Below are positions 4,918-6,354 of a stretch of DNA of 6,354 bases, piece after piece; position 1 is the stretch's first letter; each line of letters starts with the position of its first letter. Source of the DNA: Sphingobacteriaceae bacterium UBA2059 (GTDB lineage: Bacteria; Bacteroidota; Bacteroidia; Sphingobacteriales; Sphingobacteriaceae). The stretch is taken from contig DDAL01000024.1 of NCBI GenBank assembly GCA_002332615.1, positions 155,188-161,541 on the forward strand. Reading direction: 5' to 3'. The position numbers were made by a program, and so were the translations under genes. The notes beneath the pieces are model-generated. The model did not search any database. It was given only the letters and a program-made list of their open reading frames with translations, and had not been told where the DNA came from.

Positions 4918-6261
4918 CTAACCGCCTGAAGGGGGTTTGTTTAAAGATCCTCCAGTTGCTTCTTTAGTTGGGTCTGGCGTCATCGTTTGCCGGTTAAACG
5001 GCCGTATAATTAAACGTATGCCCCGGTCGTAACTGAAGTAGTTCCATACCCAGTTTACAAGCACGACAATCCGGTTTCTGAAACCCACCAGGCTCATTAA
5101 GTGTACGAACATCCATACGAACCAGGCAAAAATGCCCTGGAATCTGATCTTACCTAAATCGACAACTGCCCGGTTCCTGCCAACCGTTGCCATGGAGCCC
5201 TTATCTTTATAAACAAAAGGAATAAGCTCTTCTTTATTTATGAGTCTTATAATGCTTTTAGCCAGATGCCTGCCCTGCTGCATAGCTACAGGAGCCACGC
5301 CAGGGTGCCCGTTTGGATAGTCCTTAGTAGACATGGAAGCTACGTCACCGATAGCAAAAAGATTGTTGTAGCCATCAACCCGATTAAACTCGTCGACTTT
5401 GATACGCGTACCACGGGTAATAAGCTCCTGCTTGATTCCTTTTGGAACATCCCCCATAACCCCCGCAGACCAAAGCACCGTTTTGGTGACTATAGCCTGC
5501 CCGTTTGAAAGTACAAGTGTATTTCCGTCGTAGGAGGATACTTTAATATCCGTTAATACAGTTACTCCAAGTTCTTCCAGAAAATCCTTAGCGCTTTTTT
5601 GAGCCTGTTTTGACATTGGTCCGAGAACCACGGGCGATCCTTCAACAAGATATATTTGCATATCATCTATGTTCAGCTCGGGATAGTCTTTTTTCAGAAC
5701 ATGGCGTTTAAGTTCGCCGAGGGCTCCGGCAAGTTCCACACCCGTTGGTCCGCCACCGGTTACTACAAAGTTAAGCAAGGCGGCTTTCCTAACCGGGTCT
5801 GGTTCTGTAAGTGCCTGTTCAAGATTCTGGAGGATTAAGCTGCGAAGGTTTAATGACTCAGGAACTGTCTTCATTGGCATTGCGAAATGCTCAAGCTCTT
5901 TAGACCCAAAGAAATTAGATGTGGAGCCGGTGGCAATCACCAGGTAATCATAGCTAAAATTTCCTATGCTTGTCTCAATGGTATTGTTATCAGGATTTAT
6001 TTTAGTGACTTCCGCATTCCTGAAAATAAGATTGCTTTGGCCCTTAAAGATTTTTCGTAAAGGATATGCAATAGAATCGGCTTCAAGCCCGCCTGTAGCT
6101 ACCTGGTAAAGCAAGGGCTGAAAGGTATGATAGTTATGCTTGTCAAACATCCATATGTCCACTTCCTTGTTCCTGAGCTTCTTTGCTAGTTCAATCCCTC
6201 CAAACCCCCCGCCTATGATGATCACTCTTGGAAATCTTACTGAGCCTTCACGTGTATCCAT
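4918..6261 (-). CDS. ndh: Type II NADH:quinone oxidoreductase (NDH-2), FAD-dependent
   Basis: The 447-residue protein is a two-dinucleotide-binding-domain flavoprotein that oxidises NADH and reduces membrane quinone without pumping protons. Visible are the N-terminal FAD-binding VIIIGGGFGGIELA (13-26), the NDH-2 signature FQPLLYQVATGGLE (47-60), the ATGSTSNFF segment (110-118), the NADH-binding FVVTGGGPTGVELAGALGEL (165-184, with Glu176), VLWSAGV (262-268), the second FAD contact LFAIGDVAS (301-309, Asp306), and the quinone-site VAPVAMQQG (322-330). Residues 376-410 hold two aromatic/hydrophobic stretches (IFAWFVWMFVHLMSLVGF and IVVLVNWVWNYF) matching the C-terminal membrane-anchoring part of the family. 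The last 25 residues are polar, Gly/Pro-rich and probably disordered. Length is typical (about 400-450). The ATG at 6261 places the GGGFGG motif at the usual distance from the N-terminus. The upstream region is AT-rich with no exact TAnnTTTG box. The family includes NDH-2-like enzymes with other electron donors, but all the signatures fit NDH-2. Confidence 0.94.
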   Translation of the reverse strand: MDTREGSVRFPRVIIIGGGFGGIELAKKLRNKEVDIWMFDKHNYHTFQPLLYQVATGGLEADSIAYPLRKIFKGQSNLIFRNAEVTKINPDNNTIETSIGNFSYDYLVIATGSTSNFFGSKELEHFAMPMKTVPESLNLRSLILQNLEQALTEPDPVRKAALLNFVVTGGGPTGVELAGALGELKRHVLKKDYPELNIDDMQIYLVEGSPVVLGPMSKQAQKSAKDFLEELGVTVLTDIKVSSYDGNTLVLSNGQAIVTKTVLWSAGVMGDVPKGIKQELITRGTRIKVDEFNRVDGYNNLFAIGDVASMSTKDYPNGHPGVAPVAMQQGRHLAKSIIRLINKEELIPFVYKDKGSMATVGRNRAVVDLGKIRFQGIFAWFVWMFVHLMSLVGFRNRIVVLVNWVWNYFSYDRGIRLIIRPFNRQTMTPDPTKEATGGSLNKPPSGG

Positions 6262-6334
6262 AATTAATCTTTATTTAATACTTATTAACCATCAGCGGGT
6301 GTAAATGTTATGGAAATCTTTAAACAAACAAGGC

Positions 6335-6354
6335 CTGTGTTCTTAAGAACACAG
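6335..6354. repeat. Perfect 20-bp palindrome at the window edge
   Basis: CTGTGTTCTTAAGAACACAG is its own reverse complement. It lies 73 bp upstream of the ndh start and ends exactly at the last base of the window, so it may be longer. On the minus strand it is followed by GCCTTGTTTGTTT, a T-rich run, which suits the terminator of a gene lying to the right and reading toward ndh. An operator for ndh is the alternative. Confidence 0.6.

Noticed and set aside
5266..5838. Short + strand frames (5266-5508, 5656-5838) opposite ndh
   Set aside because: They are antisense to conserved NDH-2 motifs and show no independent evidence of coding.

Overview
The window looks like the chromosome of a Bacteroidota bacterium, most likely a Sphingobacteriaceae relative (Pedobacter or Mucilaginibacter type). 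I infer this from how the proteins read: a GGEGNGG/SNTEP sugar-phosphate mutase, an AccD starting MAWFKRE, a long class II fructose-bisphosphate aldolase beginning MNLKNYKGVL, and a compact type II NADH dehydrogenase. Shine-Dalgarno sequences are largely absent, and AT-rich leaders carry TAnnTTTG-like -7 elements. No database search was run, so the lineage is a judgement from family resemblance.

Layout, left to right. (1) Positions 1-501 (+) are the 3' end of a phosphoglucosamine/phosphomannomutase gene, cut by the window edge. Five bases later comes a complete group I cysteine desulfurase (507-1634, +), probably co-transcribed. (2) An 81-bp AT-rich gap with a duplicated 15/16-bp element leads to an unrecognised, extremely Asp-rich protein (1716-2264, +). 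(3) That gene and accD (2312-3157, -) converge on one symmetrical hairpin that can terminate both. (4) accD and class II fructose-bisphosphate aldolase (3299-4378, +) diverge from a 141-bp intergenic region. (5) A strong terminator follows the aldolase, and 17 bp later a YjcF-like GNAT acetyltransferase starts (4444-4896, +). (6) It converges, with 21 bp between stop codons, on a type II NADH:quinone oxidoreductase (4918-6261, -). (7) The window ends in the upstream region of that gene, in a perfect 20-bp palindrome.

Most of the content is core housekeeping metabolism: amino-sugar phosphate isomerisation for the envelope, sulfur mobilisation for Fe-S clusters and thiolated tRNAs, the first committed step of fatty-acid synthesis, glycolysis/gluconeogenesis, and quinone reduction in respiration. 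The genes are separate transcription units, not one pathway operon. I see no mobile element, CRISPR array, tRNA, rRNA or defence system. The most unusual item is the 182-residue polyacidic protein with its degenerate internal repeat and duplicated upstream element. The longest non-coding stretch is 141 bp, so there is no large unexplained gap.
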